Below are positions 15,015-23,484 of a stretch of DNA of 64,000 nt, piece by piece (the stretch's first letter is position 1; each line of letters opens with the position of its first letter). Both the position numbers and the translations under genes were made by a program. The notes beneath the pieces are model-generated. The model did no database searches, was not told the DNA's origin, and was given only the letters and a program-made list of their open reading frames with translations. Origin of the DNA: Natrononativus amylolyticus (GTDB taxonomy: Archaea; Halobacteriota; Halobacteria; Halobacteriales; Natrialbaceae). The stretch lies in assembly GCF_024362525.1 (NCBI RefSeq), contig NZ_CP101458.1, positions 2,356,001 to 2,420,000 on the forward strand, written 5' to 3'.

Positions 15015-16742
15015 TCACTCCTGGTCTCGGCGCTGCCTGAGGTTCTGTCTGGTGAACTGTGGCTTCGTCCGGATCGACCGCGGCTTGCGGAACGACCGGT
15101 AGAGCTGAACGGTGACCACCGCCGAGAACACCGCCGCGACGACCGACGCCTCGGGCGCCTCGAGCGCGTACAGCACGCCCATCGAGAACAGCGACATCGT
15201 CAGCAACATCCCGTACACCAGCCGCTTGGCGAGCTTCGCGAAGACGTCCTCGGAGTCCTCGACGCCGATCCGGACGAACATATCGTCGCGCTCGAGCCTG
15301 TCGAGGGTGTGTTCGAACTTCGCGGGCAGGCGAACCGTCGACTCCGCCGAGTGGCGCACCTGCTGGCCCGTCTCCTCGAGGTAGCGCTGGATCGACTCCT
15401 CGCGGTAGCCCTGCTCGGTGAGGTAGTCAGTCGCCGTCGCGATGAAGTCGAAGTCGGGGTCGAGGGTGACGCAAACTCCTTCGACGACGGTCGCGACGCG
15501 CAAGACGAGCGCGAGGTTCGCCGGCAGGCGAAACGGGAACTCGTAGATCGAGTCCTCGATCTGGCCGACGATCTGCTGGACGCGGTACTGCTCGATGTCC
15601 TCGCCGCGGGCGTCCTGGATCGCCAGTTCCATCACGTCGGCCATCACCGCCCGGTCGGCCTCGGGACTCAGGGTGCCGATCTCGATCAGGGCGTCCAGAA
15701 TCGCGTCGATGTCCTGGTTCGCGACGGCGATGTAGAACTCGACGATCTTCTCCTGAACGAACGAATCGACCCGCCCGGACATCCCGAAGTCGTAGAAGAT
15801 GACCGTCCCGTCGTCGGCGACCGCGAGGTTTCCGGGGTGGGGATCGGCGTGGAAGACGCCGTCGTCGATGATCATCTGGAGGTACGACCGCTGGAGGTTC
15901 TCCGCGACCCGCTCGCGGTCGATACCCTTTCGATCGAGTTCGTCCACCTGGTTGATCTTCGTCCCGCCGAGGTACTCCATCGTGAGCACCCGGTCGCTCG
16001 AGTGGCTCTCGATCACCGCCGGGATGGCGAAGCGGTCGTCGTCCGCGAAGTTCGCGCGGATCTCCGCGAGCATCGCCGCCTCGCGCTCGTAGCTCATCTC
16101 CTCGCGGATCGTCTTCGCGAACTCGTCGGCGAGGTTCTCGAGCGAGAACGAGCGGGACTCGTCGACGAACCACATCAGGACCGGCATCGACCACCGGATC
16201 ACCCGCAGGTCGGCTTCGACCAGCGTCTCGACCCCCGGTCGGCGAATCTTGACGGCGACCTCGGTGGTCCCGCCGTTCGCCAGGGGTTCTCCGGCGTCGG
16301 CCGCCGTCGGGGCCGGCTCGGCGGTCTCCGAGGCAACCCGCGCCCGGTAGACCTGGCCGAGGCTCGCACCGCTGATCGCCTCCTCGTCGAACGTCTCGAA
16401 GCGCGCCTCGAGCGGCCCCAGGTCCTCCTCGAGGACCTCCTTCGCGTCCGGCCAGTCGGCGGGCGGAACCTCGTCCTGGAGCGCGGACAGCACCTCGACG
16501 TACTGTGGCGGGAGGATGTCCGGTCGCGTCGAGAGCAGCTGGCCGAGCTTGATGAACGTCGGTCCGAGCGTCAGCAGCGACTCGAGTAACACCTCCGCGC
16601 GGTGGCGGTGCGTCTCGGGGTCGACGCGTCGGGGCCGGCCGAACACCAGGAACCGGCGCCGGTCACGCGCGAACGCCCACAACAGCGGGAGGAACTGCCA
16701 CGCGACGACGAGAAACCGTCGGTACGCGCGGAGGAGTGCCAG
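15015..16742 (-). CDS. ABC1/UbiB-family atypical kinase (AarF-like), apparent CTG start
   Basis: A 575-residue membrane-associated ATPase of the ABC1/ADCK/UbiB family, linked in other organisms to isoprenoid-quinone biogenesis. Motifs: KLGQ in FIKLGQLLSTRPD, the Ala/Gly-rich loop ISGASLGQVYRA, VAVKIRRPGV, HADPHPGN and IFYDFG. Two C-terminal membrane segments lie at MLLTMSLFSMGVLYAL and the next ~20 residues. The first ATG/GTG/TTG is a TTG at 16682, but family-like sequence (LRAYRRFLVVAWQFLPLL) continues 20 codons further up to a CTG at 16742 with a perfect SD 6 nt before it. Follows hsp20 by 16 nt. Confidence 0.9.
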   Translation of the reverse strand: MALLRAYRRFLVVAWQFLPLLWAFARDRRRFLVFGRPRRVDPETHRHRAEVLLESLLTLGPTFIKLGQLLSTRPDILPPQYVEVLSALQDEVPPADWPDAKEVLEEDLGPLEARFETFDEEAISGASLGQVYRARVASETAEPAPTAADAGEPLANGGTTEVAVKIRRPGVETLVEADLRVIRWSMPVLMWFVDESRSFSLENLADEFAKTIREEMSYEREAAMLAEIRANFADDDRFAIPAVIESHSSDRVLTMEYLGGTKINQVDELDRKGIDRERVAENLQRSYLQMIIDDGVFHADPHPGNLAVADDGTVIFYDFGMSGRVDSFVQEKIVEFYIAVANQDIDAILDALIEIGTLSPEADRAVMADVMELAIQDARGEDIEQYRVQQIVGQIEDSIYEFPFRLPANLALVLRVATVVEGVCVTLDPDFDFIATATDYLTEQGYREESIQRYLEETGQQVRHSAESTVRLPAKFEHTLDRLERDDMFVRIGVEDSEDVFAKLAKRLVYGMLLTMSLFSMGVLYALEAPEASVVAAVFSAVVTVQLYRSFRKPRSIRTKPQFTRQNLRQRRDQE

Positions 16743-16748
16743 ACGTGG

Positions 16749-16755
16749 TCACCTC
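16749..16755 (-). promoter_or_regulatory. ribosome binding site GAGGTGA for the UbiB-like gene
   Basis: GAGGTGA on the minus strand complements the 3' end of archaeal 16S rRNA. It lies 6 nt before the CTG at 16742-16740 and between that CTG and the hsp20 stop codon. Its TGA is in frame with the kinase, so the reading frame cannot extend beyond it. The nearest ATG, GTG or TTG in frame is 60 nt further on, far from any SD. Confidence 0.65.
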
Positions 16756-16758
16756 GAG

Positions 16759-17217
16759 TTAGGTGCCCTCGTCGGTGTCGTCGGCGACGTCGCCGTCTAC
16801 TTCGATCCGGTCCGGCCCGGCGCCGTCGTCGGCGTCGGTCGGCCGCGGCGTGGCGTCGGCGTCCTCACCGACGATTTCGATCGCCGTCTCGTCGGCCGCC
16901 GTCCGCTTCGGCAGGTGGAGTTCGAGGACGCCCCGTTCGACCGACGCCCGTGCACCCGCTTCGGTCGCGTCCCGCGGCAGCGGCAGGTCGGCGTCGAGAA
17001 ACAGCGAGCGGTTCTCCTCGAGGTACTGGTACGCGCGGGGGACGTTCTTCTCCCGCCGAGCCTCGATCGAGATGCGACCGCCCTCGACGGCGACGTCGAG
17101 GGTCTCGGCGGAGACGCCCGGTACGTCGAGGACGAGCAGGTAGGCCTCGTCGCCTTCGAGGAGATCGAAGAACACGGCATCCGAGAGATCCCGCAACGCG
17201 TCGCGGAGCGCTGACAT
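16759..17217 (-). CDS. hsp20: Hsp20/alpha-crystallin small heat-shock protein
   Basis: A 152-residue protein with a central alpha-crystallin domain (about 20-112) that holds unfolding proteins in oligomers. Strands are visible at YLLVLDVPGVSAETLDVAVE and GRISIEARRE, with the closing GVLELHLPKR standing in for the conserved GVL motif. The long acidic C-terminal tail (Asp/Glu/Thr) is a haloarchaeal feature and lacks an obvious IxI anchor except AIEIV. Its stop is 16 nt before the UbiB-like start, so they are probably co-transcribed. Confidence 0.88.
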   Translation of the reverse strand: MSALRDALRDLSDAVFFDLLEGDEAYLLVLDVPGVSAETLDVAVEGGRISIEARREKNVPRAYQYLEENRSLFLDADLPLPRDATEAGARASVERGVLELHLPKRTAADETAIEIVGEDADATPRPTDADDGAGPDRIEVDGDVADDTDEGT

Positions 17218-17295
17218 AGCTATCAGTTCGAACGCCGATACGAAAAACCCCGCGGTAGCGGTCGGTGCTGTGACCGCCGACGGCTCGGAGGAGTC

Positions 17296-18114
17296 TCAGA
17301 GAACCGTCGCGGCGACGCCGACCACGACGACCAGCGTGACGGCGATCACGCCGAGTCCGGCGGCGCCGGCGCGGAGTCCGAGCCCGCGCTCGCTCCGGTC
17401 GGAGATCACGAACGGGTAGCCGTTCAGTCGGTACCAGAGCCGGGTGACGGGGCTCGAGGACAGCGCCGCTTCGCCGACGCCGACGGCGGCGTTGACCTGA
17501 CCGGTCGCCGTCGCGACGGTGGTGTCGTGTCTGGCGGTACCCAGGACGTGAACCTCCTCGCCGATCTCGAGGCGCCGTTCGACGAACCGCCGGTCGGTTC
17601 CCGTCCGGAGTTCGAACAGCCGGAGGTCGATCGCGCTGTTCTGGCAGTCGACGGCCTCGTTCTCGTCGATGAACGCCTGGATCGAGTCGGGCGGGGCGGT
17701 GCCGCCGTCGACGTCGAGCCGGTCGCCGCCGTGGAGGCGAACGTCGGCGCCCGGCGGCTCGATCAGGACGCTGCCCGAGCCGTCGTTCAGCCGGAACGGG
17801 ACCCGCGCCTCGCCGGAGTCGATCGTCTTCCAGCTGTGGCCGTTCTTCGACTGGCGCTTCTCTCTTACCTCGTACTCGTAAGCGAGACAGCGCGCGCCGC
17901 TGAGCGGCCCCCGGAGGGTCCGCCCCGCGGGTTCGGCCGTCCCGCGCAGTTCGACCGGACCGCCGTTCGTCGCCTCGAGCACGGAGTGCGGTCTCGAGCG
18001 GAGCACGTGGTTCGCGAGGCGAAGCTCCCGGACGCCGTAGAGCAGCGGGAACAGCGCGACCAGTCCGATGACCGCGAGGAGAGCGACCGCGACGGGGTCC
18101 GGCGACGTGACCAT
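17296..18114 (-). CDS. GIDE-domain membrane protein
   Basis: A 272-residue protein with an N-terminal membrane helix (VALLAVIGLVALFPLLYGV) and one or two helices at the C-terminus (GLGVIAVTLVVVVGVAATVL). Between them lies a GIDE-like domain, known from the mitochondrial E3 ligase MULAN: GTAEPAGRTLRGPLSG, CLAYEYEVREKR, a WKTIDSGEARVPF strand and GSGSVLIEPPGADV. Archaeal members lack the RING finger, so no ligase activity is implied. Function is unknown; probably membrane stress related. Divergent from moeA with 84 nt between. Confidence 0.8.
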   Translation of the reverse strand: MVTSPDPVAVALLAVIGLVALFPLLYGVRELRLANHVLRSRPHSVLEATNGGPVELRGTAEPAGRTLRGPLSGARCLAYEYEVREKRQSKNGHSWKTIDSGEARVPFRLNDGSGSVLIEPPGADVRLHGGDRLDVDGGTAPPDSIQAFIDENEAVDCQNSAIDLRLFELRTGTDRRFVERRLEIGEEVHVLGTARHDTTVATATGQVNAAVGVGEAALSSSPVTRLWYRLNGYPFVISDRSERGLGLRAGAAGLGVIAVTLVVVVGVAATVL

Positions 18115-18198
18115 ACGACCGGTTCGAACAGGGGACACATAAACGCAGCCACACGTCCGATCCCCCATCCTTTTGCCGTCCGACGGCTCCGATACCGT

Positions 18199-19428
18199 AT
18201 GGACGGTGCCGACCGCGACCGAAAGGAGGCCGGATTCAAGGTGCGAACGCCCGTCGGAGAAGCGCGTCGAACGCTCAGAGAGGCCGTTCCCGAGACCCTC
18301 GAGAACGAGCACGTGTCGGTCGAGCGGGCCGACGGCCGGGTGCTCGCGCAGTCCGTGAGCGCCGCGCGGAACGTCCCCCACTACCGCCGGGCGGCGATGG
18401 ACGGCTACGCCGTCCGGGCGCGGGACACCTTCGGGGCGACCGCCCGCTCGCCGAGCGTGCTCAGGGAGGCCGAGGGCGACGAGGTGACCCCCGAGAGCGC
18501 CGTGCGGGTCCACACGGGGAGCGAGCTCCCGCCCGGCGCCGACGCGGTCGTCATGATCGAGCGCGTCGAGGCGTTCGGCGACGACCTCGAGGTGACGGAC
18601 GCCGTCGCCGAGGGCGAGAACGTCGCGCCCGTCGGCGAGGACGTCGAGGCGGGCCAGGCGCTGTACGAGGCGGGCCACCGGCTGCGCCCCTCCGACCTCG
18701 GGCTGTTGCGATCGACCGGCCTCGAGGACGTCGCCGTCGCCGCTCGACCGTCGGTGGCCGTGATCCCCACCGGCGAGGAACTGGTCCACGCCGACCCCGA
18801 GCCGGGACAGGTGATCGAGACCAACGGGATCACCGTCTCGCGGCTGGTCGACCGGTGGGGCGGCGACGCGGTCCACCGGGAGATCGTCACCGACGACCCC
18901 GGCGCGCTCCGGGCGGCGCTCGAGGACGACCTCGAGTGCGACGTGCTCGTGACGACCGGCGGCTCCTCGGTCGGCCAGCGGGACCTCCTGCCGGAGGTGA
19001 TCGACGACCTCGGCGAGGTGCTCGTCCACGGCGTCGCGCTCAAGCCGGGCCACCCCGTCGCCCTGGGGGTCGTCGAGGGGACGCCGGTGATCGCCCTCCC
19101 CGGCTACCCCGTCGCCTGCATCATCAACGCCGTGCAGTTCCTCCGGCCGGTTCTCGCGTGGCTCCAGGGAGCCGAGCCCGCCCCGCACCCGACCGTCGAG
19201 GCGGAACTCGAGCGCAAAATTCCGAGCGAGCCCGGCACCCGGACGTTCGCGCGGGTCCGCCTCGAGGAGTCGGGCGACGACCGCGTCGCCGTCCCGACGC
19301 GGGCCAGCGGCTCGGGCGTGCTCTCGAGCGTCGCGCTGGCGGACGGCTGGGTGGTCGTCGACGAGTCGCGCGAGGGGATTCCGGCAGGCGAGACGGTCGC
19401 CGTCGAGAACTGGGAGCCCTGGCCGTAG
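18199..19428 (+). CDS. moeA: molybdopterin molybdotransferase MoeA
   Basis: A 409-residue enzyme that inserts molybdate into adenylylated molybdopterin to make molybdenum cofactor. Domain order is normal: MoeA N-terminal region with AAMDGYAVRARDTFG (about 65-79), the VHTGSELPPGADAVVM segment, the MoCF/MogA-like domain with VIPTGEE, TTGGSSVGQRD, LKPGHPVALG and ALPGYPVACI, and the C-terminal beta barrel. In PGHP and PGYP it departs slightly from PGKP/PGNP. A second MoeA-type gene starts 39 nt after its stop. Confidence 0.94.
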   Translation: MDGADRDRKEAGFKVRTPVGEARRTLREAVPETLENEHVSVERADGRVLAQSVSAARNVPHYRRAAMDGYAVRARDTFGATARSPSVLREAEGDEVTPESAVRVHTGSELPPGADAVVMIERVEAFGDDLEVTDAVAEGENVAPVGEDVEAGQALYEAGHRLRPSDLGLLRSTGLEDVAVAARPSVAVIPTGEELVHADPEPGQVIETNGITVSRLVDRWGGDAVHREIVTDDPGALRAALEDDLECDVLVTTGGSSVGQRDLLPEVIDDLGEVLVHGVALKPGHPVALGVVEGTPVIALPGYPVACIINAVQFLRPVLAWLQGAEPAPHPTVEAELERKIPSEPGTRTFARVRLEESGDDRVAVPTRASGSGVLSSVALADGWVVVDESREGIPAGETVAVENWEPWP

Positions 19429-19467
19429 ATCGGTGGACGTTTTCACGCCCCCGCTCGAAGGGGCGGT

Positions 19468-21399
19468 ATGGACCGCAAGGAGTTCCGCGACCTCGCCACC
19501 CCCGAGGAGGCCAGGGAGGCGATCCGGTCGCTGTCGCTCGAGGGCGGTATCGACCGAGTGTCGCTCGAGGAGGCGCGCGGGCGGGTGCTCGTGGCGCGAA
19601 TCGACGCCGAGCGCGACGTCCCCGGCTTCGACAGGGCGAGCCTCGACGGCTACGCGCTCCGGGCGCGGGACACGTTCGGCGCCGACGAGGCCGATCCCGC
19701 GACCCTCGAGCTGGTCGGCGAGGTACACGCCGGCGAGGAGCCCGCCGTCGAGGTCGGCGAGGGCGAGGCCGTCGAAATCTCGACCGGCGCGGTGATGCCG
19801 CCGGGGGCGGACGCGATGGTTCCCGTCGAGCGCACGGACCGCGTCGAGCGAAGTTCGACGGAGAGAGCGAACGGCGAAGCCGTTCGCAGCGACGGCGCGG
19901 CGGTGCGAATCCGGACGGCCGTCGCCCCCGGCGACAACGTCATGTTCGCCGGGGCGGACGTCGCGGCGGGCGAGCGGGCGCTCGGACCGGATACCCGAAT
20001 CACGCCCCGAGAGATCGGCCTGCTCTCGGCGCTCGGCGTCGACGAGGTACCCGTTCGGGCGCGCCCCCGCGTCGGCATCGTCTCGACGGGCGACGAACTG
20101 GTTCGACCCGGAGACGACCTCGCCGACGCCCGCGGCGAGATCTACGACGTCAACAGCTACACGATCGCGGCGGGCGTCGAGGACGCCGGCGGCGAGGCCG
20201 TCCTCTACCCCCACGCGGGCGACGACCAGGACGAGATGGAGCGCGTCCTCAGGGAGGCCGCCGACGAGTGCGATCTCGTGCTCTCATCGGGGTCGACCAG
20301 CGCAAGCGCCGTCGACGTCATCTACCGCGTGATCGAAGACCGCGGCGACCTGCTGCTCCACGGGGTGAGCGTCAAGCCGGGCAAACCGATGCTCGTGGGG
20401 CGCCTCGAGGGCGACGCCTCGAGCGGCACCTCGGCGTACGTCGGCCTCCCCGGCTACCCCGTCTCGGCGATGATGGTGTTTCGAACGTTCGTCGCGCCGG
20501 CGATCCGCGAGGCCGCGGGGGTGCCCGAACCCGCCGCGGCGACCGTCGAGGGGACGATGGCGGTCCGAGAACGCCACGAGCAGGGCCGTCTCCGCCTTAT
20601 GCCCGTCGGGCTCGTGTCCGACGGCGAGGGAGAGACGCGCGTCTACCCCGTCGACAAGGGCAGCGGCGCGACGACCAGCCTCGCGGAGGCCGACGGCGTC
20701 GTCGAGATCGGCGCGGACACGGACTACCTCGAGGCCGGCGAGGACGTCACGGTGACGCTGTTCTCCCCCGACGTGCGCCGGCCGAGCCTGCTCGGCGTCG
20801 GCGAGGACGATCCGACCCTCTCGCGGCTGCTCGATCGCCTCGAGAACCCCCGGTACCTCGCGGTCGGCTCGCGGCCGGGACTCCGGCGGCTCCGCGAGGG
20901 CGTCCCCGACGTCGCCGTCGTCAGCGGCCCGCTCGCGGTCGAGTCCGACGCCGCGTCCCTCGGCGAGTGGTCCCGCGAGTGGGGGCTGGTCGTCCCGGCC
21001 GGCAACCCGGCCGAGATCGCGGGGCTCGCCGACCTCGTCGACCGCGGCCTCCGGTTCTGTAACCGGACCACGGACTCGGGGCTGCGCTCGAGTCTCGACG
21101 CGGGGATCGACGAACTCGCCGCGAAGCGCGGCGTCGACCGCCAGGAGGTCGTCGGAGCGATCGACGGCTTCCGGTCGACGCGGCGCGCCCACGAGAGCCC
21201 GGCGCGCGTGGTCATCGGCGGCGGCGCGGACGCGGGACTCGGGTTGCGCTCGACGGCCGAGGCCCTCGACCTCGAGTTCGTCTCGCTCGGAACGGAGGTC
21301 GTCCGCGCGGTTGCGAACCCGACGCGGGTGGAAAAGTCCGGCGTCCGCGCGTTCGCGGCCGCACTCGAGGAGTCTCCCGAGGTCGAAACTGACGTATAA
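19468..21399 (+). CDS. moeA: MoeA fused to a periplasmic-binding-protein-like domain
   Basis: A 643-residue bidomain protein. Residues ~1-430 form a MoeA with SLDGYALRARDTFGA, STGAVMPPGADAM, VSTGDEL, SSGSTSASAVD, VKPGKPMLVG and LPGYPVSAMM. Residues ~445-640 are a binding-protein-like domain (LRRLREGVPDVAVVSGPLAVES, GLVVPAGNPAEIAGLADLV, RTTDSGLRSSLD), a fusion known in archaea and bacteria and thought to sense a small ligand. The first MoeA ends 39 nt upstream, so the pair forms one operon. Division of labour between Mo and W cofactors is possible but unproven. Confidence 0.93.
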   Translation: MDRKEFRDLATPEEAREAIRSLSLEGGIDRVSLEEARGRVLVARIDAERDVPGFDRASLDGYALRARDTFGADEADPATLELVGEVHAGEEPAVEVGEGEAVEISTGAVMPPGADAMVPVERTDRVERSSTERANGEAVRSDGAAVRIRTAVAPGDNVMFAGADVAAGERALGPDTRITPREIGLLSALGVDEVPVRARPRVGIVSTGDELVRPGDDLADARGEIYDVNSYTIAAGVEDAGGEAVLYPHAGDDQDEMERVLREAADECDLVLSSGSTSASAVDVIYRVIEDRGDLLLHGVSVKPGKPMLVGRLEGDASSGTSAYVGLPGYPVSAMMVFRTFVAPAIREAAGVPEPAAATVEGTMAVRERHEQGRLRLMPVGLVSDGEGETRVYPVDKGSGATTSLAEADGVVEIGADTDYLEAGEDVTVTLFSPDVRRPSLLGVGEDDPTLSRLLDRLENPRYLAVGSRPGLRRLREGVPDVAVVSGPLAVESDAASLGEWSREWGLVVPAGNPAEIAGLADLVDRGLRFCNRTTDSGLRSSLDAGIDELAAKRGVDRQEVVGAIDGFRSTRRAHESPARVVIGGGADAGLGLRSTAEALDLEFVSLGTEVVRAVANPTRVEKSGVRAFAAALEESPEVETDV

Positions 21400-21462
21400 C
21401 GCCTGGAGACAGTCAGTAACCGCGAAGTAGCGATTTTACGTCTCCGCGGTGTACGTTCGGCA

Positions 21463-22098
21463 ATGTCGACGATCGCCGAGTTCCGTCTTCCGGCAGCGGA
21501 CACCGTACTGACTCGAACTTTCGAACGCGTGCCGGACGCGACGTTCGAACTCGAGTCGTCGGTCTCGAAGACGCTGCCGTGTCTGTGGGTCTCCGGCGCC
21601 GATGCGGAGACGATCGAGGCCGCGTTCGACGCCGACCCCTCGGTTACCGCCTACGAACGACTGGTCGAGGCCGCCGACCGGCTCCTGTACGACCTCGAGT
21701 TCGACGGCGAGGACCCGCTGTACGAGGATTTACTCGCCGACGGCGGCGCGCTGCTCGACGTCCACGGCGCCGACGACCACTGGCAGATCCGGATGCGGTT
21801 TCGAGACCGCGACCAGCTCTGTCGAACCCACGACCGGCTCGTCGACCGCGGCGTCAACGCCGACCTTCGCCGGGTCACCGACGTGACCGCGGCGGCGACG
21901 ACGAACTCCCGGCTGACGCCCGAACAGCAGGAGGCGCTGTCGGCCGCCCTCGAGCACGGCTACTTCGAGATCCCGCGTCAGATCTCGATGGAGGAGCTGG
22001 CGGCCGAGCTCGGCATCTCACACCAGGCGCTCTCCGAGCGGCTTCGGCGCGCCTACGAGACCCTCGTCGACGCGGAGCTCCAGCCGGTGGACAGCTAA
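21463..22098 (+). CDS. HTH-10 (bacterio-opsin activator-like) transcription regulator
   Basis: A 211-residue protein of the haloarchaeal Bat-like family. Residues ~1-140 form an unassigned sensor region without PAS or GAF signatures. Residues ~152-205 are the HTH-10 domain: LTPEQQEALSAALEHGYFE, then IPRQISMEELAAELGISHQALSERLRR, whose last helix should read DNA. Its stop codon overlaps the stop of the convergent HAD gene by four bases, so the two mRNAs overlap at their 3' ends. Target genes are not indicated by context. Confidence 0.92.
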   Translation: MSTIAEFRLPAADTVLTRTFERVPDATFELESSVSKTLPCLWVSGADAETIEAAFDADPSVTAYERLVEAADRLLYDLEFDGEDPLYEDLLADGGALLDVHGADDHWQIRMRFRDRDQLCRTHDRLVDRGVNADLRRVTDVTAAATTNSRLTPEQQEALSAALEHGYFEIPRQISMEELAAELGISHQALSERLRRAYETLVDAELQPVDS

Positions 22099-22769
22099 CG
22101 GGAGCCGGGGTCGGCCGACGGCGTCGGCGACGACTCGAGACCGGACAGCTCCTCGAACGACGTGACGCGGTAGTCGCCGAGCACGCAGCGACCGCGGCGC
22201 TCGGGGCCGACGCGCTCGACGTGGATCGCGTCGAGACCCGCGTTCCAGGCCGCACCCACGTCGCCCGAGCCGTCGCCGGCGAGCACGCCGCGGTGGCCGT
22301 TGCCGGCGACGCCGAGCCCCGACATCACCTGCTCGACGGGGGTCGGATCGGGCTTCCAGCCGGTCTCTTCGGTACAACAGAGGATCACGTCGAACCAGTC
22401 GCGGATGTCGACGTGGTCGAGGACCGGATCGGCGAGGAACTGCTGGCAGTGGGTGACGAGGCCGACGGGGACGTCGAGGTCGGCGACGAACGCGGCGTCC
22501 TCGTGCAGGTACGTCTGCTCGGCGCGTACGAGCGGCTCCTCCTCGGCGTGAAACGCCTCCCAGAACGCCGTCGGCTCGAGACCCCACTCGCGGAGCTGTC
22601 GGTCCCGCGACCCCGTCAGTCCGTTCCAGAGAACGTCGGCTTTCCGGTCGGAGAACCGGTAGCCGAGCCGGTCGCCTACCCGGTCGAACACCTCGCGGGT
22701 GTACGACCACTCGACGTCGACCAGCGTCCCGTCGAGATCGAACAACCAGAAGTCGTACTCGGAGACCAT
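22095..22769 (-). CDS. HAD-superfamily hydrolase
   Basis: A 224-residue haloacid dehalogenase-fold phosphatase. Motif I is WLFDLDGTLVD with Asp10/Asp12 as nucleophile and acid; motif II is VGLVTH; motif III lysine is in TGWKPDPTP; motif IV is VLAGDGSGDVGAA. The cap of ~70 residues after motif I places it in the phosphoglycolate-phosphatase-like subfamily. Substrate unknown. The ATG at 22769 is preceded by an unusually long 326-nt intergenic region. Confidence 0.9.
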   Translation of the reverse strand: MVSEYDFWLFDLDGTLVDVEWSYTREVFDRVGDRLGYRFSDRKADVLWNGLTGSRDRQLREWGLEPTAFWEAFHAEEEPLVRAEQTYLHEDAAFVADLDVPVGLVTHCQQFLADPVLDHVDIRDWFDVILCCTEETGWKPDPTPVEQVMSGLGVAGNGHRGVLAGDGSGDVGAAWNAGLDAIHVERVGPERRGRCVLGDYRVTSFEELSGLESSPTPSADPGSR

Positions 22770-23095
22770 TACGAACCGTTAGGTAGGGCGCGCCTCAGTA
22801 AGTGTCTGTCGACTGCGGTGCCTCGAGTAGTGGCCGTTGCGCGGGCGACCGTCGGAGCCAGTCCGCAGCGAGAAAACGAACGGGTGCGTGAGGAGACCCC
22901 GCTCTGTGTGTCACGCCGATCGCTGCCGGGTCTGTGGTGTGGTGGTGGCCGGTAGCGCGTCGGCGACGGCAACTCGTGGCGAATCCGTATTGAATCGACG
23001 CGACCCTACCGTCCGAATTACGGACAGTTTACCAGAATTAACCAGAATGTTTATTTTATAATACCACCTTTTTCAGTAGATAGTGTGGCGAGGGG
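22770..23095. other. intergenic region with AT-rich promoter-like segment and repeats
   Basis: No credible gene lies here. Its right third holds a hairpin GTCCG-AATTA-CGGAC (23011-23025), a tandem repeat ACCAGAATTA/ACCAGAATGT (23031-23050) and a run TTTATTTTATAATA (about 23050-23063) that reads as a TATA box on either strand. On the minus strand such a box would start a transcript near 23030 running about 250 nt before the HAD start codon: either a long leader or a separate small RNA. On the plus strand it would be antisense to the LWR-salt gene. Confidence 0.45.
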
Positions 23096-23482
23096 TTAGC
23101 GCTCGTCGAGGTCGACCTCGAGCCTCGAGGCGAGGTACTTCGAGAGCACCTCGGAGACGGTGTCGGCCTTGAACGCCGGCAGATCGGCCTCGATCTCGGC
23201 TTTCAGCGCCTCGAGGTACTCCTCGTCGGTGTGTAACCCCCGGAACTCGACGCGCTCGACGACGAGTCCGGGACCCAGCTTCTCCGAGAGCAGCGAGCGG
23301 ACGTGGGCGTCGTCGCCGACCTCGCCGCGCCACAGCGTGTCGCGGAAGAAGCGCCACCCCTCCGAACCGGGGTCGGCCGCCTCGAGCAGACACCGGCGCT
23401 CGACGGTCGACGGCTCGAGAGCGACGTCGGCGTCGCGGGGGTCGAGCGCGAGTTCGACCCGAAAGGCGTACCGGGCGCGCAT
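23096..23482 (-). CDS. LWR-salt family protein
   Basis: A 128-residue protein of the haloarchaea-specific LWR-salt family, named for the LWR motif seen here in FFRDTLWRGEVGDD (about 46-59). The pattern of an N-terminal strand (RYAFRVELALDP), a Cys near RRCLLEAADP, and helical ends (LEALKAEIEADLPAFKADTVSEVL in part) suggests a small alpha/beta fold. No biochemical role is known. It begins 2 nt after the stop of the pterin dehydratase gene, so the two are transcribed together at the end of the heme gene cluster. Confidence 0.85.
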   Translation of the reverse strand: MRARYAFRVELALDPRDADVALEPSTVERRCLLEAADPGSEGWRFFRDTLWRGEVGDDAHVRSLLSEKLGPGLVVERVEFRGLHTDEEYLEALKAEIEADLPAFKADTVSEVLSKYLASRLEVDLDER

Positions 23483-23484
23483 CG

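Noticed and set aside
14853-16589. A 578-codon plus-strand frame opposite the UbiB-like gene.
   Set aside because: It is the mirror of the kinase gene; the kinase strand carries all conserved motifs.
17296-20214. A 972-codon open frame on the minus strand that runs antisense through both MoeA genes and into the GIDE gene.
   Set aside because: Only its end (from 18114) is the GIDE protein. The rest is the antisense image of MoeA, rich in Arg, Gly, Asp and Val, as happens in GC-rich DNA with strong third-position bias.
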